The notes below the pieces were generated by a model. That model saw only the letters and a program-made list of their open reading frames with translations. It had not been told where the DNA came from and made no database searches. Positions 53,949-62,206 of a stretch of DNA of 64,000 nucleotides are shown here, piece after piece. Position 1 is the first letter of the stretch, and every line of letters starts with the position of its first letter. The stretch lies in contig JAFEAE010000017.1 in assembly GCA_018266575.1 (NCBI GenBank), positions 1 through 64,000 of the forward strand. Direction: 5' to 3'. A program made the translations under genes and the position numbers. This DNA is from Bacteroidota bacterium (GTDB lineage Bacteria > Bacteroidota > Bacteroidia > Chitinophagales > Chitinophagaceae).

Positions 53949-54015
53949 TTCACGCAAAGACGCTAAGTTGCAAAAGATTTTATAGCAACTTGATAACTTT
54001 GCGCCTTTGCGTGAA
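53949..54015. repeat. CGCAAAG-type hairpin repeat (solo)
   Basis: TTCACGCAAAG (53949-53959) pairs perfectly with CTTTGCGTGAA (54005-54015), and AAGTTGC (53965-53971) with GCAACTT (53985-53991), giving a long cruciform or hairpin. The termini resemble those of the GxxExxY element (TTCACGC), suggesting an empty or deleted relative. It contains TAACTTTG, which fits a promoter box. Confidence 0.75.
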
Positions 54016-54035
54016 AAACAAAAATGCTTGTTATC

Positions 54036-54175
54036 AGCGAAAGCTCAATAGTAGCAATACAGATGAACGGATTGCGACGCAACGATGATCAACCGGAGTT
54101 GCTGAAGCTGGTATCGAAATAAAAAACTAAAAAAGAAAAGCTAAAACTAAAATTGAAAATTGCATTGTTAAATCA
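54036..54175 (-). repeat. Dispersed intergenic repeat, copy R9 (partial)
   Basis: Carries GCGACGCAACGATGATC, TTGCTGAAGCTGG (a diverged core), AATAAAAAACTAAAAAAG and AGCTAAAACTAAAATTG in the same order as R2, but lacks the leader end. It is 64-203 bp upstream of the ThuA-like gene. With the hairpin at 53949-54015 it accounts for most of the 407-bp spacer. Confidence 0.65.
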
Positions 54176-54238
54176 GAATGTTCATCATATCAAATAAATC
54201 ATCGTTTATTATTCTTAGACAAACACAAAAAAATTAAC

Positions 54239-54982
54239 ATGAAAATCCCCGCTTCCATAAAATTTATTAGCGCTTCGATTGCGATTGCTACTTGCTTTTT
54301 TATTATCGCTGCTACACCGAAACATGCAAAACCGGTTGTGCTTATTTTTTCTAAGACGAATGGTTTCCGGCATTCAAGCATTCCGGTTGGTATTGCTGCT
54401 ATAAAAAAATTAGGAGCTGAAAACGGTTTTGCTGTGGAAGCAACGGAAGACTCAACCGCTTTCCGTTTTGATAATCTGAAAAAATATGCAGCGCTTGTTT
54501 TTTTAAGTCCTACCGGAAAAGTGTTTGGGCCCGATGAAGAAAAAGCGTTGCAGGAATATATACATAATGGCGGCGGTTTTGTTGGCATTCATGCAGCAAC
54601 AGATTGCGAATACAACTGGCAATGGTATGGGGATTTGGTTGGAGGATATTTTAAATCTCACCCGAAACAACAGCAGGCGAAATTTATGGTGGTTGATAAA
54701 AATCATTTGTCTACGAAACATTTGCCGGATGTGTGGGAACGTTTTGATGAATTGTATAACTTCAAATATTTAAATCCAAAAGTGAATGTGCTGATCAAGA
54801 TAGATGAGAAATCATACACCGGTGGAGAAAACGGTGATAACCACCCGATGGCCTGGTACCACGAATATGAAGGTGGGCGTGCATTTTATACAGAACTTGG
54901 GCATACTGATGAATCTTACTCGGAACCAAATTATTTGCAACATGTATTAGGCGGTATTGAGTGGGCGGGAAAGATGAAATGA
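54239..54982 (+). CDS. ThuA-domain protein (exported)
   Basis: A 247-residue ThuA-like (class I glutamine amidotransferase-like fold) protein with an N-terminal hydrophobic export segment (FISASIAIATCFFIIAATP). The core has VLIFSKTNGFRHSSI, YIHNGGGFVGIHAATDCE, WYGDLVGGYFKSHP, NHPMAWYHEYEGGRAFYTELGHT and YLQHVLGGIEWA, all typical of the family. ThuA proteins take part in trehalose/keto-sugar use (rhizobial ThuAB) and are common next to DUF1080 and Gfo/Idh/MocA genes in Bacteroidota. It is probably part of the same pathway, although the operon terminator and repeat separate it from the upstream genes. Confidence 0.9.
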   Translation: MKIPASIKFISASIAIATCFFIIAATPKHAKPVVLIFSKTNGFRHSSIPVGIAAIKKLGAENGFAVEATEDSTAFRFDNLKKYAALVFLSPTGKVFGPDEEKALQEYIHNGGGFVGIHAATDCEYNWQWYGDLVGGYFKSHPKQQQAKFMVVDKNHLSTKHLPDVWERFDELYNFKYLNPKVNVLIKIDEKSYTGGENGDNHPMAWYHEYEGGRAFYTELGHTDESYSEPNYLQHVLGGIEWAGKMK

Positions 54983-54984
54983 TA

Positions 54985-55112
54985 CGTTGTAAGTTATAAG
55001 TCGTAGGCAGTAAGTGGTAAGTGAAGAATGATAAGTCAAGAACTTACCACTAACAACTTTCAACTCATCACTCGTAATTCATAACTTATCACTTACCACT
55101 ACTCACTCTCCC
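54985..55112. repeat. Degenerate-word hairpin (TAAGT/ACTTA words)
   Basis: The left half has GTAAGTTATAAGTCG and GGTAAGTGAAG; the right half has ACTTACCACTAACAAC and AACTTATCACTTACC. The halves are imperfectly complementary over about 120 nt. It lies between two rightward genes. Confidence 0.55.
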
Positions 55113-55640
55113 ATGTTTATCATAGAAACTCCACGTCTTGGTTTGCGTGAATGGAAAGATTCTGACGCTGATGTTTTTATTGAAATGTGTGCCGATGAAC
55201 GAGTGATGGAGTTTTTTCCTTCCATACAAACAGAAGAGCAGGCACTTGCTACAATTGAGCGTATAAAGAAATTTTTTGCAGAAAATAATTTTGGCTTGTG
55301 GGCCGTAGAAGGAAAAGACACACATGAATTTATTGGCTTCTGCGGGTTATCCAGCCCTAAATTTGAAACAGATTTTACTCCTTGTATTGAGATCGGCTGG
55401 CGTTTTGCGCATAAGCATTGGGGTTATGGCTTTGCAACAGAAGCCGCAACCGCCTGCCTGAATTATGGGTTTGATGTTTTGAAACTGAAAGAGATTGTTT
55501 CATTTACTTCTGTATTAAATACGAGATCAGAAAACGTGATGAAAAAAACAGGGATGCATTTTGTAAAACATTTTGAACATCCACTGATTGAAGACGGAGA
55601 CAGGTTGAGGAAACATGTGTTGTATGGGAGGAGAGTCTGA
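55113..55640 (+). CDS. GNAT-family N-acetyltransferase (RimJ/RimL type)
   Basis: A 175-residue GNAT acetyltransferase of the Acetyltransf_3 (RimJ/RimL-like) type. It begins with MFIIETPRLGLREW, which matches the family's IxTxRLxLRxW start, and has the acetyl-CoA binding segment WRFAHKHWGYGFATEAATACL (Q/R-x-x-G-x-G/A type: H-W-G-Y-G-F-A) followed by EIVSFTSVLNTRSENVMKKTGM. Likely substrate: an N-terminal or amino group of a small molecule or protein. It is not obviously related to sugar oxidation and is convergent with the next Gfo/Idh/MocA gene. Confidence 0.92.
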   Translation: MFIIETPRLGLREWKDSDADVFIEMCADERVMEFFPSIQTEEQALATIERIKKFFAENNFGLWAVEGKDTHEFIGFCGLSSPKFETDFTPCIEIGWRFAHKHWGYGFATEAATACLNYGFDVLKLKEIVSFTSVLNTRSENVMKKTGMHFVKHFEHPLIEDGDRLRKHVLYGRRV

Positions 55641-55748
55641 AAGTCAGCAAGTCGGAAAGACGGAAAGGATTGTTAATGAAAAAATCTTTATAATTTTTTA
55701 CCTGCCGACTTTCGGACTTTCTGACTTCCGGACCTCCCGACTTTCCCT
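55638..55748. repeat. Degenerate-word hairpin between convergent genes
   Basis: AAAGTCAGCAAGTCGGAAAG on the left is complemented imperfectly by GACTTTCGGACTTTCTGAC and CCTCCCGACTTTCC on the right. It is a probable bidirectional terminator built of GAAAGTC/GACTTTC words. Confidence 0.6.
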
Positions 55749-57080
55749 CTACACCACCGGCAGCTTATATCCATTATGATATTCCTTCATCATATATTTT
55801 TCGTTGATGGATTCGTCAGTGAATTTCCCGGCAGCTTTATCCCAGTTTAATTTTTGTCCGCTTCGGAAAGTGATGTTGCCCATTTGCGCAACTGTTGCCA
55901 CATGTGCTCCGGCTTCAATCGGGCAATGTAAAATTTCTGATTTGCGTGTGCGCACCGCTTCTATAAAATTCGCCCAGTGCTTTTCTACACCGTTATCAGA
56001 AACTTTTGCAAGAGGCTTGCTCACTTTATTTTTGCTCTGGCGTTCTTCCAATACTTCCCAGCCGCCACGGTCGAGCACGAGTGTTGCATTATTACCGATG
56101 AATGCAATACCATGATCCCTGCCATAAGAACCATTGTCAATCCCCATAGCATGGTCCCACACTAAATTGAAACCATCGAACTCATATAATGTAGTAAGCG
56201 TGTCCGGTGTTTCTTCATACAGATCGGGATATGCAAATTTTCCTCCTAATGCCGCGATTGATTTTGGAACATCCGCTTTCATTCCCATCAATCCGTAATC
56301 GAGTAAGTGAACTCCCCAGTCTGTCATCAATCCTCCTGCATAATCCCAGAACCAACGGAAATGAAAATGAAACCGGCTCGCGTTGAATGTGCGTGTAGGT
56401 GCGGGGCCAAGCCACATGGAGTAATCAACCCCGGGAGGCGGCGCAGAATCCGGCACAACAGGTTGAGGTCGCATCCATCCCTGGTAACACCAGACTTTTA
56501 CGGTACGGATGTTTCCTAACTGTCCCGTATACACGAAGTCAACTGCATCTTTAAAATGCTGCTGGCTCCGCTGCCATTGTCCCCCCTGTACAATACGGTT
56601 GTATTTATTTTTTGCAGCGATCATAGCACGGCATTCGCCTATAGAATTACCGACTGGCTTTTCAACATATACATCTTTTCCCGCCATACATGCTTCAATC
56701 ATTATCAAAGCGTGCCAGTGATCAGGCGTACCGATGATCACAGCATCAATATCTTTTTGTTCGAGCAGTTTGCGGTAATCGTGATACAGTTTAACCGACG
56801 AAGTATCTTTCTGCAATTTCTTTAATTCATCAAAACGTTTATCCAGCACATTTTTATCTACATCACACAATGCAACAATATTCACACCGGGTACACTCAT
56901 TGCTCCTTTTACATTCGCCCAACCCATTCCATTAATGCCGATAGCGCCTACATTTACCTGGTCGCTTGCTGCTATACGCTTCTGTAATGAAGCGAATGTT
57001 TTGTTTTCAAATGCCGGAAGCAATAAACTACCTGCAGCAATCATGGAAGATTGCTGCAAAAAAGAACGTCGGTTACCCAT
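55749..57080 (-). CDS. Tat-exported Gfo/Idh/MocA-family oxidoreductase
   Basis: A 443-residue Gfo/Idh/MocA protein with a Tat signal (GNRRSFLQQSSMIAAGSLLLP), hence folded with its cofactor before export. The nucleotide-binding AIGINGMGWANVKGA and ALCDVD, the catalytic VYVEKPVGNSIGE lysine and the LMTDWGVHLLDYG His are all there. The C-terminal region ends in YHNGYKLPVV. Exported members act with tightly bound NAD(P) on keto sugars. It lies 28 bp after a Tat-exported epimerase gene (57109-57981), so the two form a leftward pair. Confidence 0.92.
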   Translation of the reverse strand: MGNRRSFLQQSSMIAAGSLLLPAFENKTFASLQKRIAASDQVNVGAIGINGMGWANVKGAMSVPGVNIVALCDVDKNVLDKRFDELKKLQKDTSSVKLYHDYRKLLEQKDIDAVIIGTPDHWHALIMIEACMAGKDVYVEKPVGNSIGECRAMIAAKNKYNRIVQGGQWQRSQQHFKDAVDFVYTGQLGNIRTVKVWCYQGWMRPQPVVPDSAPPPGVDYSMWLGPAPTRTFNASRFHFHFRWFWDYAGGLMTDWGVHLLDYGLMGMKADVPKSIAALGGKFAYPDLYEETPDTLTTLYEFDGFNLVWDHAMGIDNGSYGRDHGIAFIGNNATLVLDRGGWEVLEERQSKNKVSKPLAKVSDNGVEKHWANFIEAVRTRKSEILHCPIEAGAHVATVAQMGNITFRSGQKLNWDKAAGKFTDESINEKYMMKEYHNGYKLPVV

Positions 57081-57108
57081 ATATGTTAGTTTTTAAAATC
57101 AATGACCT

Positions 57109-57981
57109 TTAGGAAACAAGATTGGCTTTTATATAATTGAAACTTTTACTGATGCTCTCGTATACAGGTATCTTTACCTGGTCCTGCTCCACAAAGAAAT
57201 ATTCCATGCCCGACTCCTTTTTGTGTTTGAAAATTTCTTTGTAGTTAATCACACCCGAACCTACTTCGGTAAATTCTTTCTCAGGCGTATTTGCCATGTC
57301 TTTTACATGCCACATTTTAAAACGCCCGGGATTGGCTTTAAACAATGCAATAGGGTCTTTACCGGCTTTTGTTGTCCAGTAAATATCCATTTCAAAATTC
57401 ACATTATCTGCATCGGTTTCTTTTAAAAAAATATCCATCCCAGTTTTACCTCCGCCCCAGTCTTTAAATTCAAAATCATGATTATGATAAGCCAAACGCA
57501 TTCCGGCCTTCTTCACTTCCGTTGCTGCCACATTAATTTTTTCCGCCAGCTTATGATAATCATCCAAACTGGTACGCATGGTATCTATCAGGTAAGGTAT
57601 AACAAAAAAATCATGCCCCATTTTTGCTGCATCGGCAACAGTTTGTTTTAACTGATCTGTATCACCTTTTGATAAAAAATCATTCATCACATAATGTCCG
57701 CTCGGCGTTTTTAGATTATTATTTTTTAAGATCAATGCAAACTCTTCAGGCGATTTACCGAAAAAATTTCCTTTGTCATAACCGAATAATTCAACAGTGG
57801 TATAACCGGTTTGCGCTACCTTGGAAATAACACTGCCCAGGTCGCCTTTCTTAATTTCTTCACGGAGCGTATATAATTGCAGCCCGATCATAGGGCGGCT
57901 TTTGAACCAATTATTTTTTGTGAGAAAAAGTCCTGTAGTAGCTAACGATGTTTGCTGGATGAATGAACGTCTTGTTGACAT
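57109..57981 (-). CDS. Tat-exported sugar phosphate isomerase/epimerase-like TIM barrel
   Basis: A 290-residue TIM-barrel protein with a Tat signal (STRRSFIQQTSLATTGLFL). Metal/substrate segments: LAYHNHDFEFKDWGG, VNFEMDIYWTTKAGKDP, MWHVKDMANTPEKEF and EYFFVEQDQV, giving the Glu, Asp, His and Glu ligands expected for the sugar phosphate isomerase/epimerase family. It is first in an operon with the Gfo/Idh/MocA gene and probably supplies or receives its substrate in the periplasm. Confidence 0.9.
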   Translation of the reverse strand: MSTRRSFIQQTSLATTGLFLTKNNWFKSRPMIGLQLYTLREEIKKGDLGSVISKVAQTGYTTVELFGYDKGNFFGKSPEEFALILKNNNLKTPSGHYVMNDFLSKGDTDQLKQTVADAAKMGHDFFVIPYLIDTMRTSLDDYHKLAEKINVAATEVKKAGMRLAYHNHDFEFKDWGGGKTGMDIFLKETDADNVNFEMDIYWTTKAGKDPIALFKANPGRFKMWHVKDMANTPEKEFTEVGSGVINYKEIFKHKKESGMEYFFVEQDQVKIPVYESISKSFNYIKANLVS

Positions 57982-58167
57982 GGTAATCGTTTTGGGTGAA
58001 AGTTACGAAATAACAAATGACGCAAAAACTTTCACCTGTTTATTTATTTGATAACCGAATGATTATTATGACAAGCGGGCAAACTGAAAGTTTAAATAAC
58101 TTAGTTAACCCGCATTAGTTCTCAGATTTCGTGAGTCCTGAAAAATCCGAAACCCCGATCATTATAA

Positions 58168-58203
58168 AAAACCGAATTACTGACTTAACAATAATTCGGT
58201 TAT
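58168..58203 (-). terminator. Terminator of the amidohydrolase operon
   Basis: Perfect 10-bp stem AACCGAATTA (58170-58179) with TAATTCGGTT (58192-58201). On the minus strand the hairpin runs into TTTT. It lies downstream of the second amidohydrolase gene. Confidence 0.85.
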
Positions 58204-58223
58204 ACATGATAGTTATATAAAAG

Positions 58224-59432
58224 TTATTTGCAATTATCTGCTACCAACTGTCCATCGATAATTACTTTGCAGACGTGCGTTGTATATTCAAAAGGGTCAC
58301 CATCATACAAAACAATATCCGCATCTTTTCCTTTTTCGATAGAACCGATACGTTTATCAAGCCCAAGTAATTTTGCAGGATTGATGGTTACTGCTTTCAA
58401 CGCTTCATCATAAGGCAATTCATTGGCTGCCGCAATACCGGCTTCATATAATATCACCCTTGTCTTTGGCACATAACCTTCAAAGCCGCTTTCAATAGAA
58501 ACGAGAATGCCGGCTTTTGTCAGGATAGCTGCATTTTCCAACGTCATATTTTCATTGTCGCCAAAAGGCCGCGCCATTGTTGCGTGAACGATCACTTCTG
58601 CGCCGGATGCTTTTATCTCATTCGTCAACCTGTAACCTTCCGCAACCCCTTCAAGCACTAATTTCAAATCAAATTCTTTCGCCAACCTGATTGCAGAAAT
58701 AATTTCTGTTGCTTTGTTTGCATAGATCAATGTTTTCATTTCGCCTTTCAATAATTTTCCAAGCATTTCCAAATTCAAATCACGTGCAGGCTTTTTAGAT
58801 GCATCTTTTACCGTATCCATTTTTTGCTGATAGCTTTGCGCTTTCAACAGTTCAGTGCGCAACATGGATATTTCTTTTGCTTCTGTACCCGGAGAATTAA
58901 AATTTCCATGCACCGATTCCCCTAACGATAATGCCAGCATTTCAGCAGGTATTAATGTTACTTGATCAACAAGTCCGGGTTTTGTTTTTGCAACCATAGT
59001 TTGTCCGCTTACTAACGCGCCAATACCATGTCCTGTATGAATAGTAGTAACCCCATTGATGCGTAAATAACCCACAAGGGTATCGTCTGTATTATATGCA
59101 TCAACTGCCCGAAGGTCTGGTTGTATCGGGCTTGACTTTTCAAGCTGGTCCTGGTCGGAAGGAATATTCTGGTCTCCTGATAATCCTACTTCGCTCCTTG
59201 CATCCACCAGGCCGGGAGTAACAATTTTTGCTTCGTACACCGTATAACCCGAAGGTATTTTTATTGATGATGCTGAACCCACTTTTTCTATCTTACCGTT
59301 TTTAACCAGCACTACTCCGTTGCTGATAGGTTCGCCTGCTGATGTATATATTTTGTCGGCTTTCACTGCAATCTGCGCCTTCAATGAAACCGATAACATG
59401 ATAATATTTATAAAGAGCATTATTTTTTTCAT
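58224..59432 (-). CDS. Amidohydrolase-like protein lacking the metal ligands
   Basis: A 402-residue exported protein with an amidohydrolase-superfamily frame: an N-terminal beta-sandwich (VLVKNGKIEKVG), a TIM-barrel body and a C-terminal signature GSIEKGKDADIVLYDGDPF. It aligns collinearly with the preceding gene product, but the zinc ligands are replaced: H-S-H becomes R79-S80-E81; the H242/H244/H246 cluster becomes L235, Y237 and N239; the H268-H269 pair becomes E261-G262; and H322/D324 becomes E314/G316. It is probably non-hydrolytic, perhaps a partner subunit. The start is the ATG at 59432, giving a signal peptide ending KAQ. Confidence 0.88.
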   Translation of the reverse strand: MKKIMLFINIIMLSVSLKAQIAVKADKIYTSAGEPISNGVVLVKNGKIEKVGSASSIKIPSGYTVYEAKIVTPGLVDARSEVGLSGDQNIPSDQDQLEKSSPIQPDLRAVDAYNTDDTLVGYLRINGVTTIHTGHGIGALVSGQTMVAKTKPGLVDQVTLIPAEMLALSLGESVHGNFNSPGTEAKEISMLRTELLKAQSYQQKMDTVKDASKKPARDLNLEMLGKLLKGEMKTLIYANKATEIISAIRLAKEFDLKLVLEGVAEGYRLTNEIKASGAEVIVHATMARPFGDNENMTLENAAILTKAGILVSIESGFEGYVPKTRVILYEAGIAAANELPYDEALKAVTINPAKLLGLDKRIGSIEKGKDADIVLYDGDPFEYTTHVCKVIIDGQLVADNCK

Positions 59433-59457
59433 CTTACTGTTTTTTATCGTTTGTGAA

Positions 59458-60792
59458 TTATCGGTTTCCATCGTTCCATTCGCTGTGGCGAACTCCATCG
59501 TCATCATCATCCGCGCCTTCAGGTGTATACACTTTGTAGCCACCAACGGCAAATTTTCTATCCGTGGGGTCGCTTCGGTCAAAACGTTTTTTTCCTTCAA
59601 CCCATGTTTGTTCAACATGTGTGTACACGCTAAATGGATCGCCGGATAAAATCACAAAGTCTGCATCTTTTCCTTTTTCCAATGAACCAACTTTGCTTGC
59701 AAGGTCAAGCATTTTAGCACCTGAAATAGTTAATGCTTCAAGCGCTTTTTCCCTCGGTAAACCTTCGCGGACGGAAATCGCTGCACTTCGCATTAAAAAT
59801 CTCGAATCAGTGATCGGATCATCTGTATGAATAGCAACAAGCACTCCCGCTTTTGCAAGAATCGCAGCAGTTTTCGGCGAGCAATTCATTGCTTCCAATT
59901 TTCCACCGGGTGCATCAATATTAATTACAGAACAAGGCACTCCCGCTTTTGCAATTTCATCTACTACTTTCCAGCCTTCAGAAACATGGTGGAGGACGAC
60001 ACGAAAACCAAATTCTTTTTGCAAACGGAGTACCGTTAAAATATCATTCATTTTGTGCGTATGAAAATGAACGATACGTTTTCCTTCCAACACTTCAACC
60101 AATGCTTCCATACGCAAATCCCTTTCCGGCATTTTTGCAGGATTGCCTTTTGCACTATCCACTTTTCTTTTGTATTCAATTGCTTTCATATAAAGTTCCC
60201 TGTCCATCGCTGCAGATTTTGATCGTGTTCCCGGGAAACCATTTGTGCCACGCATGGAGTTTGTACCATTCGCCATTTTCATTCCGCCATAAACCCCTTT
60301 CTCATTCACTTCAAACAAACCTTCAATTGTATTTGCATCACGGAGTTTTACGTAAATAGTTTGCCCGCTCATTAAATGCCCCGAACCGGGCATAATGTTC
60401 GCAGTGGTAATTCCGCCTGCAAGTGCTTTTTTAAAACTTGTGCTTTCCGGGTTAACGGCGTCGAGTACACGAACTTCCGGGTTAAGCGCATTGGAATTAT
60501 CTCCGCCGGCAGGGCCGCCGATATGCGAATGTGTATCCACTATCCCGGGAATGATAACCTTGCCCGTTGCATCCACAACCTGCGCACCAGCAGGAATAGG
60601 TGTGCTGGCATCGCCAACTGCAATAATTTTTCCATTGTGCACTATTAAAATCCCGTTTTGAATTGGAGAACCGGTAACCGGATAAACCAATGCGCCCTTA
60701 AATGCAATTACACTATCCTGGGCTTTACTGCAAACTAACAGAAGAAGTGTGCAGCATGTAAAAAAAGATAGGAAGAGAAGCAGTTTTCTCAT
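59458..60792 (-). CDS. Exported amidohydrolase (imidazolonepropionase-like)
   Basis: A 444-residue exported metal-dependent amidohydrolase. The N-terminus has a lipobox-like LLLVC (Cys21). The beta-sandwich is followed by the metal motif VDTHSHIGG (H88, H90), the HFHTH cluster (242-246), VLHHVSEGW (H268/H269) and AIHTDDP (H322, D324/D325), and ends GSLEKGKDADFVILSGDPF. It likely hydrolyses an amide or cyclic peptide bond in the periplasm, and related proteins are called imidazolonepropionase-like. It is first in a two-gene leftward operon (25 bp gap) with a non-catalytic-looking paralog. Confidence 0.92.
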   Translation of the reverse strand: MRKLLLFLSFFTCCTLLLLVCSKAQDSVIAFKGALVYPVTGSPIQNGILIVHNGKIIAVGDASTPIPAGAQVVDATGKVIIPGIVDTHSHIGGPAGGDNSNALNPEVRVLDAVNPESTSFKKALAGGITTANIMPGSGHLMSGQTIYVKLRDANTIEGLFEVNEKGVYGGMKMANGTNSMRGTNGFPGTRSKSAAMDRELYMKAIEYKRKVDSAKGNPAKMPERDLRMEALVEVLEGKRIVHFHTHKMNDILTVLRLQKEFGFRVVLHHVSEGWKVVDEIAKAGVPCSVINIDAPGGKLEAMNCSPKTAAILAKAGVLVAIHTDDPITDSRFLMRSAAISVREGLPREKALEALTISGAKMLDLASKVGSLEKGKDADFVILSGDPFSVYTHVEQTWVEGKKRFDRSDPTDRKFAVGGYKVYTPEGADDDDDGVRHSEWNDGNR

Positions 60793-60990
60793 TGCTGAAG
60801 TTTTGGTATGATAAAAAGGGAATTTACGAAAAACAATTATTCACAAAATAAAATTATCATGTATCCCGAATGAAAAAAATAAATTCATGATGAATATACT
60901 TTCTTCAAACAGAGTTTTATTTTATCTTTAAGCGCTGCTCAATTTTTTACTGCTAACGATATTAACCTTGCCTGTTCAAGTTTTATAGCC

Positions 60991-61449
60991 ATGAGAAAAT
61001 TTTGCCTATCATTATTTATTATACTTGTTGGTGTTATGCAAGCATGCAAGCATAAACCAACACCTCTTTCTACAGATGAAGTGATCAATGTGATCAATAA
61101 ATTTGATGAAGGATGGAGAAATAAAAACCTGGAATTGGTAGACTCTGTTTTATCGCCCGATTATATTTATTTCACGCAAAGCGGAGGAACATTCAGCCGC
61201 GACAGTGTTGTAGCTACTGCCGGAGGGCCCAGTTATACTTTGGATAGCATGAGCCGTTCTGAAATTTCTGTGCAGTTATCTGGGAATACGGCTATTGCAA
61301 GTACACGTTGGAAAGGCAAAGGAATATACAGGGGCGTTCCATTTAACGAAGACCAACGTTGCAGCATTGTAATTGTAAAAAAAGGCGACCACGTGGAAAT
61401 ATTATCAGAACATTGCACGCCGATCAAGCGGATTATTTTATTTCACTGA
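60991..61449 (+). CDS. SnoaL/NTF2-like lipoprotein (DUF4440-like)
   Basis: A 152-residue lipoprotein. The signal FCLSLFIILVGVMQAC has a lipobox (Cys near 19). The mature part has an NTF2-like cone fold: a long opening helix (STDEVINVINKFDEGWRNKN), YIYFTQSGGTFSRDSV strand-loop and a C-terminal RCSIVIVKKGDHVEILSEHC strand pair. Such domains bind small molecules or act as simple catalysts; function unknown. It is divergent from the amidohydrolase operon and convergent with the PepSY-like gene. Confidence 0.82.
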   Translation: MRKFCLSLFIILVGVMQACKHKPTPLSTDEVINVINKFDEGWRNKNLELVDSVLSPDYIYFTQSGGTFSRDSVVATAGGPSYTLDSMSRSEISVQLSGNTAIASTRWKGKGIYRGVPFNEDQRCSIVIVKKGDHVEILSEHCTPIKRIILFH

Positions 61450-61478
61450 TGGCGTGCAAAAAATCCTGACGCAATCAG

Positions 61479-61931
61479 TTACTCCGTCTTCTTGTATTTT
61501 TCCACTACTTCCATGGCACCGGAAGCATCACATTTCACAGTTACCCAATTGCTGTTGTCTTCCATTTTTACGTAATAGTCAATGCTTGTATCAGTAGAAA
61601 TCTCTGTAACGCCAAATATTTTTTTGTCAGCATATTTTGTCCTGATCTTATACAAAATACTAACGGGCAGGTTGTTTTCTTTATAATATCTTTTTGAACC
61701 AAGATAATTTCCATCTTTATCATAATCCACAACAGTACGCACGTCGTTCTCTTCAAAATGCACAATATACCTGTCGGAGAATTCGTCCCACGTCACTTTC
61801 TCCGCAAATGGAAATGTTTGCTTGAATGCTTTGATCACTTTTTCATTGACGTCTGTAACATTTCCTGCATAACTCAACCTAGCAAACGCAAGAAATAAAA
61901 AACAAAACAGGATGCTGAAATACTTTTTCAT
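61479..61931 (-). CDS. Exported PepSY-like protein
   Basis: A 150-residue exported protein; the ATG at 61931 gives the signal MKKYFSILFCFLFLAFARLS. The mature part has two beta-alpha repeats of PepSY-like/DUF2874 style: VNEKVIKAFKQTFPFAEKVTWDEFSDRYIVHFEENDVRTVVDYDKDGNYLGSKRYY. Here a Phe/Trp-centred strand pair is followed by an IRTKYADKKIFGVTEI helix-strand and a YYVKMED strand. Such proteins are frequent in Bacteroidota and may bind peptides or divalent cations. It lies next to the LytR-type regulator region, with no clear operon. Confidence 0.78.
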   Translation of the reverse strand: MKKYFSILFCFLFLAFARLSYAGNVTDVNEKVIKAFKQTFPFAEKVTWDEFSDRYIVHFEENDVRTVVDYDKDGNYLGSKRYYKENNLPVSILYKIRTKYADKKIFGVTEISTDTSIDYYVKMEDNSNWVTVKCDASGAMEVVEKYKKTE

Positions 61932-62206
61932 GGCTATCATTTTTGTGTGTTTGAAAATTAAATCCATGATAAATGTATTCTCAATAAAAAGCGAAGTCAA
62001 GCTAATCTACATTTCCGGTTGCCGTTTAACACGCGTCAAAAAATCAAATCTGCTCGCAACTTCTGAAGATGGATTGCACACAACTGAAGCACTAAAAAAC
62101 GCAGTTGAAACGGCATGCGAAAATTTCACACATGCGGTTAAGCTTTTGTTAAACTGGAAATGTGGCAATCAGCTATATGAAAAAAAGAACGCGGGTCGGT
62201 GTTTTT

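Noticed and set aside
58224..59618. Longer start for the second amidohydrolase at 59618
   Set aside because: It would overlap the end of the first amidohydrolase and bury the signal peptide that begins at 59432.
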